From NCBI RefSeq assembly GCF_017592545.1, contig NZ_JAGFOA010000004.1:1-64000 (forward strand): a stretch of 64,000 nucleotides of DNA, written 5' to 3'. Below, piece after piece: positions 35,057 to 44,329 of the stretch (the stretch's first letter is position 1; each line of letters begins with the position of its first letter). The notes under the pieces are model-generated. The model worked only from the letters and a program-made list of their open reading frames with translations, had not been told where the DNA came from and searched no databases. Made by a program: the position numbers and the translations under genes. The stretch comes from Microbacterium stercoris. GTDB lineage: Bacteria > Actinomycetota > Actinomycetes > Actinomycetales > Microbacteriaceae.

Positions 35057-35682
35057 GGTCGACCTCCGACGGGCTGGAGCGGCAGGAGCCGCGGATCGTA
35101 GGCGTCGAGACCGACGGTCTCGGCGGGAGGCCCGGCCGAGGCCAGCGCCATGGCGGCCTGACGGTCGGCGGGGGAGACGCCGGGCAGCGTGGCGCAGACC
35201 GCCGACATCACGCCGGCATACGGCGATCCGCGCTCGGCCAGGGCGATCCGGATCAGCTCCACGCTCGCCCGATACTCCTGCAGGAGCGCCGCGCCCTCAT
35301 CCGGCCGCTGGGCGGCGAACTCCAGCACGAGCGGCAGGTGATCGGGCAGCTCGCCCGTGCCCGCGAGCTCGAGGCCCGCTTCGCGGTAGCGCTGCTTGAA
35401 GCCCGCGAGCACCATGCCGCGACGACGGGTGTCGCCGTCGGTCCAGTACGAGAGGTACAGCGCGTGCCGCTTCGACATGTCGAACGTGTCGACATAGGCC
35501 GCCGCGACCTCTTCCGGGCGAGCGGTGTCCCACCAAGCGAACAGCGGCGCGAAGGCCGCCTCCGCGGTGCGCGCGGACTCCCGCAGGGCCGTGCGGATCA
35601 TCGGGGCCATCGCCAGGATCTCGGCGTCCGGATGCCGCAGGCACAGGGATGCCGCCTGGTACACCACCTCGCGGCGCATCAT
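35053..35682 (-). CDS. narJ: Nitrate reductase maturation chaperone
   Basis: 209-aa helical chaperone of the NarJ/TorD family that holds apo-NarG until the molybdenum cofactor is inserted. It has the family's 'DMSKRHALYLSYWTDGDTRR' segment and 'LPLVLEFAAQRP'. ATG 35682 overlaps the narH stop, and its stop overlaps narI. It has the normal length. Confidence 0.93.
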   Translation of the reverse strand: MMRREVVYQAASLCLRHPDAEILAMAPMIRTALRESARTAEAAFAPLFAWWDTARPEEVAAAYVDTFDMSKRHALYLSYWTDGDTRRRGMVLAGFKQRYREAGLELAGTGELPDHLPLVLEFAAQRPDEGAALLQEYRASVELIRIALAERGSPYAGVMSAVCATLPGVSPADRQAAMALASAGPPAETVGLDAYDPRLLPLQPVGGRP

Positions 35683-37352
35683 TCGCCCCCACCGGATCCG
35701 CGATCCGGGAACAGACCGGATGGCACGCCGTTGCCGTCCCAGTTGAGCAGGTTGACCCGGCCGCGCAGGGACTCCGTGCCGGCGGCCTCGCCCGATGTCT
35801 GCCGTTCCCTGAGGGCCTGGAACGTCTCGACCGCCACGGGCATCGGACGCCCACTCGCCTCACCCAGGGGACCGGAGCCCATCTCGTACGGGCCGCCGTC
35901 GAAGTCGAGCGAGCAGCCCAGCTCCTCGAGCTCGTGCGCGCGCTCGAAGTGCGCGGTCGGGATGACATAGCGCTCGTCGTACTTGGCTATCGCGAGCAGG
36001 CGGTACATCTCGTACATCACATCGCCGGTCATGCCGACGGCGTTCGCGATCGACTCGTCGCGCTCGCCGCCGAGGGCGATGTCGCGCAGGTAGGCCCTCA
36101 TGGCAGCCAGCTTGTGCAGCACGCCGTTGATGATGTTGGTGTCGCCCGCGGTGAACAGCTCGGCCAGGTACTCCTGCGGGATGCGGAGGCTCTCGATCGC
36201 CCCGAACAGCGTGCCCGCTGACTCCGCGTCGTGGCCCTGGTCACGCAGCAGGTCGACGATCGGCGACAGCGGCGGGATGTACCAGACCATCGGCATCGTG
36301 CGGTACTCGGGGTGCAGCGGAAGGGCCACGCGATACTTCTTCGCCAGCGCATAGACAGGCGAACGGCGCGCGGCGTCCATCCAGTCGTAGGGGATGTCGC
36401 CCTGCTCGCGCACGGCGGCCATCACCTCCGGATCGTCCGGATCCAGGATCAGCGACAGCTGCGCCTCGTAGAGGTCCTTCGGGTCGGGCGTCGAAGCCGC
36501 CTCCGTGACCCGGTCGGCGTCGTAGAGGAACAGACCCAGGTAGCGCAGACGCCCGACGCACGTCTCCGAGCACACGGTGGGCAGGCCCACCTCGAGGCGC
36601 GGATAGCAGAGCGTGCACTTCTCGGCCTTGCCGGTCTTGTGGTTGAAGTAGATCTTCTTGTACGGGCAGCCGGTGATGCACTGACGCCAGCCGCGGCAGC
36701 GATCCTGATCCACCAGGACGATGCCGTCCTCCGCGCGCTTGTAGATGGCACCCGACGGGCACGACGCCATGCAGGACGGATTGAGGCAGTGCTCGCAGAT
36801 GCGGGGCAGATAGAACATAAACGTCTGCTCGAACTGCATCTTGATCTTGTCCTCGGACTCGCGTCGCACCTTCGCGACGATCGGGTCGAGGTGGCCCATC
36901 TCGCTCGCGCCGCCGAGGTTGTCGTCCCAGTTGGCCGACCACGTGATCTTCGTGTCCTCGCCCGTGATGAGCGACTTGGGACGTGCGACGGGGAAGTCGT
37001 CTCCGAGGGGCGCCTCGATGAGCGTCTCGTAGTCGTACGTCCAGGGCTCGTAGTAGTCCTCGAGCTTCGGCTGCACGGGGGAGGAGAAGATCGTCAGCAG
37101 CTTCTTCACACGACCGCCGGCGCGCAGCTTCAGCCGGCCGCGCTTGTTCACGACCCAGCCGCCCTGCCACTGATCCTGATCCTCGTACCGGCGCGGGTAG
37201 CCCTGGCCGGGGCGGGTCTCGACGTTGTTGAACCAGACGTACTCGGTGCCGGCGCGATTCGTCCACGCCTGCTTGCACGTGACCGAGCACGTGTGGCATC
37301 CGATGCACTTGTCGAGGTTCATGACCATGCCCATCTGGGCCATCACTCTCAT
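35679..37352 (-). CDS. narH: Respiratory nitrate reductase beta subunit
   Basis: 557-aa electron-transfer subunit carrying three [4Fe-4S] and one [3Fe-4S] cluster. The Cys groups are visible: 'NLDKCIGCHTCSVTCKQAW', 'ICEHCLNPSCMASCPSGAIY', 'CRGWRQCITGCPYKKIYF' (Trp in place of one Cys, as in NarH's 3Fe cluster), and 'KCTLCYPRLEVGLPTVC' with 'SETCVGRLRY'. ATG 37352. It lies 30 bases after narG and overlaps narJ. Confidence 0.96.
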   Translation of the reverse strand: MRVMAQMGMVMNLDKCIGCHTCSVTCKQAWTNRAGTEYVWFNNVETRPGQGYPRRYEDQDQWQGGWVVNKRGRLKLRAGGRVKKLLTIFSSPVQPKLEDYYEPWTYDYETLIEAPLGDDFPVARPKSLITGEDTKITWSANWDDNLGGASEMGHLDPIVAKVRRESEDKIKMQFEQTFMFYLPRICEHCLNPSCMASCPSGAIYKRAEDGIVLVDQDRCRGWRQCITGCPYKKIYFNHKTGKAEKCTLCYPRLEVGLPTVCSETCVGRLRYLGLFLYDADRVTEAASTPDPKDLYEAQLSLILDPDDPEVMAAVREQGDIPYDWMDAARRSPVYALAKKYRVALPLHPEYRTMPMVWYIPPLSPIVDLLRDQGHDAESAGTLFGAIESLRIPQEYLAELFTAGDTNIINGVLHKLAAMRAYLRDIALGGERDESIANAVGMTGDVMYEMYRLLAIAKYDERYVIPTAHFERAHELEELGCSLDFDGGPYEMGSGPLGEASGRPMPVAVETFQALRERQTSGEAAGTESLRGRVNLLNWDGNGVPSGLFPDRGSGGGE

Positions 37353-37382
37353 GCCGTCATCCCCGTCTCCGCTGGTCGATCG

Positions 37383-40300
37383 TCAGTACCGGACGTCCTG
37401 CGAGCGGCGCCGGATGGTCGCCACCATGTCGCGCTGGTTGCCCGTCGGGCCCAGGTAGTTGAACGCGTAGGAAAGCTGCGCGTACCCGCCGATCAGGTGG
37501 GTGGGCTTGACGAGCAGGCGGGTCACCGAGTTGTGGATGCCGCCGCGACGGCCCGTCGCCTCGGACTTCGGCACGTCGATCGTGCGCTCCTGCACGTGGT
37601 GCACATAGACGACGCCCGCGGGCATGCGGTGCGACACCACCGCACGGGCCACGAGGACGCCGTTGGAGTTGACGCACTCGACCCACTCGTTGTCGGCCGC
37701 GCCGATCGCGGCGGCATCCTCGGGGCTCATCCACACGGTGGGGCCGCCGCGAGAGAGCGACAGCATAAAGAGGTTGTCCTGGTACTCCGAGTGGATCGAC
37801 CACTTGGAGTGCGGTGTCAGGTAGCGCACCGTGACCTGCTGAGATCCGTCCGGCCCGAGTCGGGACTCGCCGAACAGTCGGTGCATGTCGAGCGGAGGGC
37901 GGTAGATGGGCAGCCCCTCGCCGAGATCGCGCATCCAGTCGTGGTCGAGGTAGAAGTGCATCCGGCCCGTGAGGGTGTGGAACGGCTTCAGCCGCTCGAT
38001 GTTCACCGTGAACGGGGCGTAGCGGCGTCCGCCCGTTTCCGACCCGGACCACTCGGGCGACGTGATGACGGGGACGGGAGCCGCCTGCGTCATCGCGAAG
38101 GTGATCCGCTTCTCCGAGGCGCCCTCGGCGAGGTCGACGAGCTTCCCGCCGACCCGCTTCTCGAGCGTGCGGAACCCCTGGGAGGCGAGTTCGCCGTTGG
38201 TGGTTCCCGAGAACGTCAGGATCGCCTGCGCCAGCTTCTGATCCGTGTCGATCGCCGGGCGTCCTGCCGCGGCTCCGCTGTCCATCACGCCGTTCTCGTG
38301 CGCGAGACGCTCCACCTCGTGCGAGACGTCGTAGGTGACGTTCTTGATGGTGAAACCCAGCTTGTCGGCCAGCGGCCCGACCGTGGCCAGCTGATCCGCG
38401 ATGGCGGTGTAGTCGCGCTCGATGATGGTGAACGCCGGCATCGTCTTGCCTGGGATGGGAGAGACATCGCCCCGCGCCCAGTCGCGCACCGCGCCGCCGG
38501 GCTGCGCCACCTCGCCGGGGGTGTCGTGCTGCAGGGGAACCGAGACGAGATCCTTGCGCGTGCCGAGATGCGTGGCGGCGAGACGAGAGAACTCCCGCGC
38601 GATCGCATGGAACAGGTCGAAATCGCTCTTCGCCTCCCACGGCGGATCGATCGCCGGGGTGAAGGCGTGCACAAAGGGGTGCATGTCGGTGGAGGAGAGA
38701 TCGTGCTTCTCGTACCAGGTGGCCGCAGGAAAGACGACATCCGACAGCAGCGTGGTCGATGTCATGCGGAAGTCCGCCGAGACCAGCAGATCGAGCTTGC
38801 CCTCGGGGATGTCCTCGCGCCAGACGATCTCCCGGGGTCGCACCGACGCCTCATCCGACGCCATCGAGTTGCTGTGCGTGCCGAGCAGGTGCTTCAGGAA
38901 GTGCTCGTTGCCCTTGGCCGAGGAGCCCATGAGGTTCGACCGCCACAGCGTGAGCAGGCGCGGCCAGTTCTCGGGCGCGTCCACGTCGTGGATGGCCGGG
39001 GTGATCTCACCCCGCACCAGCGACTGCGCCACGTAGGCCGCGGCGCTCTCGGCCTCACCGGCGTCGACGGCGGCCGCCGCTCTGTCCGCCAGGTCGAGCG
39101 GATTCACGTCGAACTGGGGATAGAACGGCATCCATCCGAGACGCGCCGACTGCGCGATCGTGTCGGCCGTGTGCATGCCCTCGAGGTGGCCGTCTGCCAG
39201 GGGAGAGGCCAGCGCATCCGCCGAGTAGCCGTCGAAGCGCCACTGGTCGGTGTGCATGTACCAGTACGCCGTGCCGATCATCGTGCGCGGCGGACGATTC
39301 CAATCGAGCGCGTTCGCCAGCGACAGCCAGCCCGTGATCGGACGACACTTCTCCTGACCGACGTAATGCGCCCATCCGCCGCCGTTGCGCCCCATCGCGC
39401 CCGTCAGGATCAGCAGGGCGAGGATGGCACGGTACGTCGCGTCCCCATGGAACCACTGGCAGATGCCCGCGCCCATGATGATCATCGTGCGGCCCTGCGA
39501 GTCGATCGAGTTCCTCGCGAACTCACGGGCGATGCGCTCGCACGCCTGGGTGGGCACACCCGTGATCTCCTCCTGCCACGCCGGGGTGTACGGCACCGAC
39601 GCATCGTCGTAGCCCGTGGGCCACACCCCCGGGAGCCCCGGCCGCGCGACGCCGTACTGCGCGAGCATCAGGTCGAGCACTGTCGTCACCAGGCGCCCGG
39701 CCACGCGCGTGGCCGGCACCCCACGGCGCAGGATGCCGCCCGACCCGTCGGGGGAGTCGAACCGCGGGAACAGCACCTCCACGTCCTCGGTCGCGCTCGC
39801 CGCAGGGAGGTCGGCGATCGTGAGGGCGGGAACCACGCCCTCGAGGCCGAGGTTCCAGCGGCCCTCACCGCTGTCGGCATAGCGGAACCCCATCGAGCCG
39901 TTGGGGACGCGGGGTTCGCCCGTCGCCTCATCCAGGACGACGGTCTTCCACCTGTCTTCGTCGGTCGCGCCTCCGAGGTCCGCCGAGGTGAGGAAGGTGC
40001 CCGGCACGTAGGCGCCGTCCTTCTCGACGAGCGCGATGAGGTGCGGCAGGTCGGTGTAGGTGCGGGCGAAGTCGGCGAAGAACGGCTCCCGGCTCTTCAC
40101 GTAGTGCTCGTTGAGCATCACGTGGCCCATCGCCATCGCGAGGGCCGCGTCGGTGCCGGCCTGGCAGGGCAGCCACTCGTCGGCGAACTTCGTGTTGTCG
40201 GCGTAGTCGGGGCTGACCGTGACGACCTTCGTGCCGCGGTAGCGCACCTCGGCCATCCAGTGCGCGTCGGGCGTGCGCGTGACCGGCACGTTCGATCCCC

Positions 40301-41090
40301 ACATCATGAGGTAGGTGGCGTCCCACCAGTCGCCCGACTCGGGCACGTCCGTCTGGTCGCCGAAGACCTGCGGGCTCGCCACCGGCAGGTCGGCGTACCA
40401 GTCGTAGAACGAGGTCATCACGCCGCCGATGAGCTGCGTGAAGCGTGTGCCGATGCAGTGCGACACCATCGACATCGCGGGGATGGGCGAGAAGCCGGCG
40501 ACGCGATCCGGACCGTGCTCCTTGATCGTGTGCACGTAGCCGGCGGCCGTGAGCTCGACCGCCTCCTGCCAGCTCGCCCGCACGAGACCGCCCTTGCCGC
40601 GGGCCTGCTGATAACGACGGCGGGTCTCGGGATCCGAGACCACCTCGTGGAACGCCTCGACAGGATCACCGCCCGTGCGCGCCTTCGCCGCGCGGTACTC
40701 CTCGAGCAGCGCGCCGCGCACGTACGGGTAGCGCACGCGCGTGGGGGAGTAGGTGTACCAGGAGAACGCGGCCCCGCGGGGGCAGCCGCGGGGCTCGTAC
40801 TCGGGGCGGTCGGGACCGACGCTCGGGTAGTCGGTCTGCTGGGCCTCCCACGTGATGATGCCGTCCTTGACGTACACCTTCCAGGAGCACGACCCCGTGC
40901 AGTTCACACCGTGAGTGGAGCGGACGACCTTGTCGTGGCTCCAGCGGTCACGGTAGAAGACGTCTCCGTCGCGCCCTCCGCTGCGGAACTCGGCGCGGTG
41001 ATCCGCTGTCTGCTCGCGTCTCGTGAAGAACCTTCCGGTAGCCAGCAGCGCGTCGGTAGCGGGGCCGTCCACACCGATTCGGGGCGTCAT
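37383..41090 (-). CDS. narG: Respiratory nitrate reductase alpha subunit
   Basis: 1235-aa catalytic subunit with Mo-bis-MGD and one [4Fe-4S] cluster. The N-terminal cluster site is 'HGVNCTGSCSWKVYV' (His-x3-Cys-x3-Cys). The molybdenum-ligand Asp is in 'DWYADLPVASPQVFGDQTDV'. Further conserved pieces are 'TYSPTRVRYPYVRGALLEEY', 'MIIMGAGICQWFHGD', 'LTGAMGRNGGGWAHYVGQEK' and 'LTGRMHFYLDHDWM'. The N-terminus lacks a Tat signal; as in other NarGHI enzymes it works on the cytoplasmic face. First gene of narGHJIK. Confidence 0.97.
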   Translation of the reverse strand: MTPRIGVDGPATDALLATGRFFTRREQTADHRAEFRSGGRDGDVFYRDRWSHDKVVRSTHGVNCTGSCSWKVYVKDGIITWEAQQTDYPSVGPDRPEYEPRGCPRGAAFSWYTYSPTRVRYPYVRGALLEEYRAAKARTGGDPVEAFHEVVSDPETRRRYQQARGKGGLVRASWQEAVELTAAGYVHTIKEHGPDRVAGFSPIPAMSMVSHCIGTRFTQLIGGVMTSFYDWYADLPVASPQVFGDQTDVPESGDWWDATYLMMWGSNVPVTRTPDAHWMAEVRYRGTKVVTVSPDYADNTKFADEWLPCQAGTDAALAMAMGHVMLNEHYVKSREPFFADFARTYTDLPHLIALVEKDGAYVPGTFLTSADLGGATDEDRWKTVVLDEATGEPRVPNGSMGFRYADSGEGRWNLGLEGVVPALTIADLPAASATEDVEVLFPRFDSPDGSGGILRRGVPATRVAGRLVTTVLDLMLAQYGVARPGLPGVWPTGYDDASVPYTPAWQEEITGVPTQACERIAREFARNSIDSQGRTMIIMGAGICQWFHGDATYRAILALLILTGAMGRNGGGWAHYVGQEKCRPITGWLSLANALDWNRPPRTMIGTAYWYMHTDQWRFDGYSADALASPLADGHLEGMHTADTIAQSARLGWMPFYPQFDVNPLDLADRAAAAVDAGEAESAAAYVAQSLVRGEITPAIHDVDAPENWPRLLTLWRSNLMGSSAKGNEHFLKHLLGTHSNSMASDEASVRPREIVWREDIPEGKLDLLVSADFRMTSTTLLSDVVFPAATWYEKHDLSSTDMHPFVHAFTPAIDPPWEAKSDFDLFHAIAREFSRLAATHLGTRKDLVSVPLQHDTPGEVAQPGGAVRDWARGDVSPIPGKTMPAFTIIERDYTAIADQLATVGPLADKLGFTIKNVTYDVSHEVERLAHENGVMDSGAAAGRPAIDTDQKLAQAILTFSGTTNGELASQGFRTLEKRVGGKLVDLAEGASEKRITFAMTQAAPVPVITSPEWSGSETGGRRYAPFTVNIERLKPFHTLTGRMHFYLDHDWMRDLGEGLPIYRPPLDMHRLFGESRLGPDGSQQVTVRYLTPHSKWSIHSEYQDNLFMLSLSRGGPTVWMSPEDAAAIGAADNEWVECVNSNGVLVARAVVSHRMPAGVVYVHHVQERTIDVPKSEATGRRGGIHNSVTRLLVKPTHLIGGYAQLSYAFNYLGPTGNQRDMVATIRRRSQDVRY

Positions 41091-41155
41091 GCCGCCGAAT
41101 GTAGCGATGCCGGAAGACGCGCGCTACACCCTCGGGCAAATGAATGAAGCCGAGA

Positions 41156-42250
41156 TCAGCTGTCGCTTTTCTTTCGACGCAGACCCTTGCGGATGACCAC
41201 GATGAGGGCCAGGATGACCGCCGCCACCCCGAGCCAGGGCAGAACGAAGCCGAGGCCGATCACGATCCCGTTCAGGGTGGCGAGCAGCCCGTTCCACCCC
41301 GCGAGCAGACCGTCGCCGAACCCGGCGGGATCGGCCTTGACCGGGGGCGCCTCGGTGAGCAGCGACACCGAGAGCGTCGACATCGCCACCTGGCCTTCGA
41401 GAGACTCCAGCTGCTGCTCGAGCGACTCGAGCTCGGCCTGACGCTGCGCCAGCGCCGTCTCGACCTGCACGAGGTCGCCGACGCTGCCGGCCTGCGACAT
41501 GAGCGTCGTCAGCCGCTCGACCGACGCCCGCGCGGCGTCGATGCGGGCGCGCAGGTCGACGGCAGTGCTCGTGACGTCCTGCGTGCCTACGCGGCTGCTC
41601 TCGACCTCGCCGATGTCCTCCAGGGAGGTCATCACGGCGTCGAGGTCGTCGGCAGGGATCCGGAGCGACACGAAGCCCCCGTCTTCCGGAACCCACACGG
41701 TGCTGTCCGTCTCCGCGGGCGCGTAGGACCGATCCATGCCGATCGAGAGCTGCTCGACCCATCCGCCATGGTCCACGGCGAGGTCCGCGACCTCGCGCGC
41801 CGCGGACTCCGGATCGTCGACGAGGATGCTCGCCGACCCGGTGCGGATGATCTCGCGCTCGTCCGGCGCCACGGTGGTCTGTCCCGCGCTCGCGTCGCCG
41901 TCGACGGTCTGGCCGGCAGGTGCGTCCGTCACGGCGCCGTCCTCCGACGAGAGGCCTTTGGCTCCCTCCGGCAGCGGGGCCATCTCCGGCGCCGCGGCAC
42001 CGCCGGCATCGGATGAGCTCGTCGCCGTGCCGCCGTTCAATCCGCCGAGCACCGCCGGCGAGATCACGGCGGCCACAGCGACGATGGCCGCCGCGATGCC
42101 GATGCCCTGCCAGAGGCGCCGTCGACGGCGCGGCGCGGCCGCCCGCGCGGGACGGTCCTCGCGGATCGCCTCGAAGACCCGTGCCTCGATGCGCCCGAGC
42201 GTCTCGTCGGACACCTCCGGCAGCCCGTCGTCCTGCTTCATGTCGATCAC
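41156..42250 (-). CDS. DUF4349 membrane protein, possible anti-sigma factor
   Basis: 364 aa from GTG 42250, which overlaps the sigma-factor stop (GTGA); ATG 42241 is an alternative. A cytoplasmic N-terminus of about 48 residues ('LGRIEARVFEAIREDRPA') is followed by a first helix ('LWQGIGIAAAIVAVAAVISP') and an extracellular DUF4349 domain ('VSLRIPADDLDAVMTSLEDI', 'GTQDVTSTAVDLRARIDAAR') with a coiled coil. A second helix near the C-terminus ('GLGFVLPWLGVAAVILALIV') precedes a basic tail. Overlap with an ECF sigma gene and the short cytoplasmic helix suggest it restrains the sigma factor; that role is inference. Confidence 0.85.
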   Translation of the reverse strand: MIDMKQDDGLPEVSDETLGRIEARVFEAIREDRPARAAAPRRRRRLWQGIGIAAAIVAVAAVISPAVLGGLNGGTATSSSDAGGAAAPEMAPLPEGAKGLSSEDGAVTDAPAGQTVDGDASAGQTTVAPDEREIIRTGSASILVDDPESAAREVADLAVDHGGWVEQLSIGMDRSYAPAETDSTVWVPEDGGFVSLRIPADDLDAVMTSLEDIGEVESSRVGTQDVTSTAVDLRARIDAARASVERLTTLMSQAGSVGDLVQVETALAQRQAELESLEQQLESLEGQVAMSTLSVSLLTEAPPVKADPAGFGDGLLAGWNGLLATLNGIVIGLGFVLPWLGVAAVILALIVVIRKGLRRKKSDS

Positions 42251-42795
42251 GACGCCTCCTCCGTCACGGCGGTCCGCAGTCGCGTGCGGATGCGGGAGAG
42301 ACGGTTGCGCACGACCCCGTGGGCGACGCCGAGTTCGTCGGCAGCGGCCTGGTACGCGTACCCCTCGCCGACACAGAGGCGGAAGATGCGCTGATCCAGC
42401 TCGGAGAGGCCGTCCACGGCGCGCAGGATGCGATCGGCGAGCTCTGCGTCGATGACCTGCTGCTCGATGTCCACGGTGCCGGCGGAGCGCTCGTCGAGCT
42501 CATCCGCCTCCGCTCGCCGCAGGGCGCGCAGCCGGTTGGCCGACTGGAAGCGGCAGATCGTCGCGAGCCACGGCAGCAGCGAGTCGCCCGCCAGCTCGAA
42601 CCCCGGGAGTTTGCGCCACGCGACGACGAAGGTCTCCTGGGTGACGTCCTCGGCGTCGGCATCGGCATGCAGCAGGCCGCGCGCGATCCAGTAGACGGGG
42701 CGCGCGTGCCGGCGATACAGCTGCCGGAACGCCTGCTCGCTCCCGGCTGCCGCGCGCGCGACGAGCGCGGCGTCCGGCTCGAGTGTGGCGTCCAT
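42247..42795 (-). CDS. ECF-type RNA polymerase sigma factor
   Basis: 182-aa sigma-70 family protein with region 2 ('FRQLYRRHARPVYWIARGLL', 'DADAEDVTQETFVVAWRKL') and region 4 ('GLSELDQRIFRLCVGEGYAY', 'AAADELGVAHGVVRNRLSRI'). No C-terminal extension. ATG 42795. Its stop overlaps the DUF4349 gene, its likely partner. Target promoters are not known. Confidence 0.92.
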   Translation of the reverse strand: MDATLEPDAALVARAAAGSEQAFRQLYRRHARPVYWIARGLLHADADAEDVTQETFVVAWRKLPGFELAGDSLLPWLATICRFQSANRLRALRRAEADELDERSAGTVDIEQQVIDAELADRILRAVDGLSELDQRIFRLCVGEGYAYQAAADELGVAHGVVRNRLSRIRTRLRTAVTEEAS

Positions 42796-42946
42796 CGTCG
42801 TGGCGATTCCTCTCGCGAACCGGGGCGGTCCGCGTCGTCTCTCACTCTGTCAGTGTCGGCAGCGGGCGGATCGTCTCGGTTCGGTGACGACGGATCCTCG
42901 ACTCGCGTGACATCCCCGAAACCGGGCGCGGCTATCCTTGACCCTG

Positions 42947-43048
42947 CGAGAGGGAGTATCCCGGAAGAAGCGCGCTCGTCATCACGGATCTCGACGGAGG
43001 GATCCCGGGCCGCACCGCCGTCAGCGGCGGGGGAGAGACTCTCGTCTC
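42947..43048 (+). ncRNA. yybP-ykoY-like manganese riboswitch
   Basis: The leader of terC carries two conserved elements of the yybP-ykoY class, GGGAGTA near 42952-42958 and GAGACTCTCGTC near 43034-43045, separated by GC-rich stem-forming segments. A TATCCT hexamer at 42933-42938 can be the -10 of the promoter. In this class Mn2+ binding turns on Mn exporters, and TerC-family genes are common targets. Assignment is from motif reading; a covariance-model search would settle it. Confidence 0.72.
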
Positions 43049-43092
43049 ATAGCCGAGCCCTCACGCGGAGGGCCCGTACCCGAAAGGCCCGC

Positions 43093-44091
43093 ATGGACCT
43101 GTACCTCCCCCTGTGGTTCGAGATCGGATCCCTCGTCGTTCTGACGGTGATCCTGATCGCCGACCTGCTGCTCATCCTCAAGCGCCCGCACATCCCCTCG
43201 ACGAAGGAATCGACGCTGTGGGTCGTGTTCTACATCGTCCTGGCGCTCATCTTCGCGATGCTGATGTGGAACATCGCCGGCGCCGAATACGGTCAGCAGT
43301 TCCTGCTCGGCTGGATGACCGAATACAGCCTCTCGATCGACAACCTGTTCGTGTTCGTGCTGATCATGAGCCAGTTCGCCGTGCCCCGGAAGCTGCAGCA
43401 GGAAGTGCTGATGGTGGGCATCATCATCGCGCTTGTGCTGCGAGGCGCCTTCATCCTCCTCGGCGCGACCCTCATCGAGAACTTCTCCTGGATCTTCTAC
43501 GTGTTCGGTGCGTTCCTCGTCTACACCGCGATCCGCCAGGCGCTCCCGGAGAAGCTCGAAGAGGACGAGAAGCAGGAGAACGCGATCGTGCGCTTCCTGC
43601 GTCGCTTCATCGACATCAGTGAGAACTACGACGGCAAGAAGCTGCGCACGGTCGTCGACGGCAAGCGCTACTTCACCCCGTTGCTGCTGGTGTTCGTCGC
43701 GATCGGCGTGACCGACCTCATGTTCGCGATCGACTCGATCCCGGCGATCTACGGCCTCACCCGCAGCCCGTTCATCGTCTTCACCGCGAACATCTTCGCC
43801 CTCATGGGTCTCCGCCAGCTGTACTTCCTGCTGGGCGACCTGCTCGAGCGCCTGAAGTACCTGCACTACGGCGTCGCCTTCATCCTGTTCTTCATCGGCG
43901 TGAAGCTGTTCTTCCACGCGATGCACGAGAACGAGCTGCCCTTCATCAACGGCGGCCAGCACATCGAGTGGGCGCCGGAGATCAACAACTGGGTCTCGCT
44001 GGCGGTCATCGTCCTGTCGATGGCGGTGGCGACGATCGCGAGCCTCGTCTCCTCCTCGCGCGAGAAGCGCAAGGCGGGCATCGAGAGCTGA
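43093..44091 (+). CDS. TerC-family membrane protein (probable Mn exporter)
   Basis: 332-aa integral membrane protein with about eight helices and TerC signature pieces 'MTEYSLSIDNLFVFVLIMSQ' and 'LLVFVAIGVTDLMFAIDSIP' with acidic residues inside the membrane (D and E/D pairs). A central cytoplasmic loop is charged ('EKLEEDEKQENAIVRFLRRF'). Recent work links the family to manganese export during protein secretion. The start ATG 43093 lies 45 bases after the riboswitch, so expression is probably Mn-responsive. Confidence 0.9.
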   Translation: MDLYLPLWFEIGSLVVLTVILIADLLLILKRPHIPSTKESTLWVVFYIVLALIFAMLMWNIAGAEYGQQFLLGWMTEYSLSIDNLFVFVLIMSQFAVPRKLQQEVLMVGIIIALVLRGAFILLGATLIENFSWIFYVFGAFLVYTAIRQALPEKLEEDEKQENAIVRFLRRFIDISENYDGKKLRTVVDGKRYFTPLLLVFVAIGVTDLMFAIDSIPAIYGLTRSPFIVFTANIFALMGLRQLYFLLGDLLERLKYLHYGVAFILFFIGVKLFFHAMHENELPFINGGQHIEWAPEINNWVSLAVIVLSMAVATIASLVSSSREKRKAGIES

Positions 44092-44199
44092 TCTCAGCGA
44101 TCTGACACGCGGCGCGGAGATCTGCTGAACGGCACGATCTCCGCGCCGTCGTCGTCTGTGCACTCTGTGCAGAAGGCGTCCTCACGCGAAGCAGGATGT

Positions 44200-44211
44200 T
44201 AGTCTGGGCCC
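44200..44211 (+). promoter_or_regulatory. -10 element of the leu leader
   Basis: TAGTCT at 44200-44205 lies six bases before ATG 44212. That spacing gives a leaderless transcript whose first codon is the start of the leader peptide. Confidence 0.5.
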
Positions 44212-44265
44212 ATGCGGTTCGCCGGAGTTCTTCTCCTTCTGCGCCGCGGCGGGATCCTGCTCTAG
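44212..44265 (+). CDS. Leucine leader peptide of leuCD
   Basis: 17-residue frame [17 protein letters not shown] ending TAG: six Leu, with four in a row. It has no function as a protein; it senses charged tRNA-Leu. The first three of the four Leu codons (CTT CTC CTT CTG) contain CTTCTCC, and the 8 bases TCTTCTCC at 44229-44236 are complementary to GGAGAAGA at 44319-44326, the leuC ribosome site. When Leu is plentiful, the ribosome leaves the leader and the pairing can close leuC; when it stalls on the Leu codons, the pairing is blocked. Composition and complementarity are seen; the mechanism is inferred. Confidence 0.78.
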   Translation: MRFAGVLLLLRRGGILL

Positions 44266-44329
44266 GCCTCTCCCCGTCGCGGAGTCCGTCGCGCAGGCCG
44301 ACCACGCGAACCACCCCCGGAGAAGACAC

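Noticed and set aside
36231..41147. Very long plus-strand open frame opposite narG/narH
   Set aside because: Arg/His/Val-rich low-complexity translation mirrored from GC-rich codons of the nar genes; a shadow frame with no domain.
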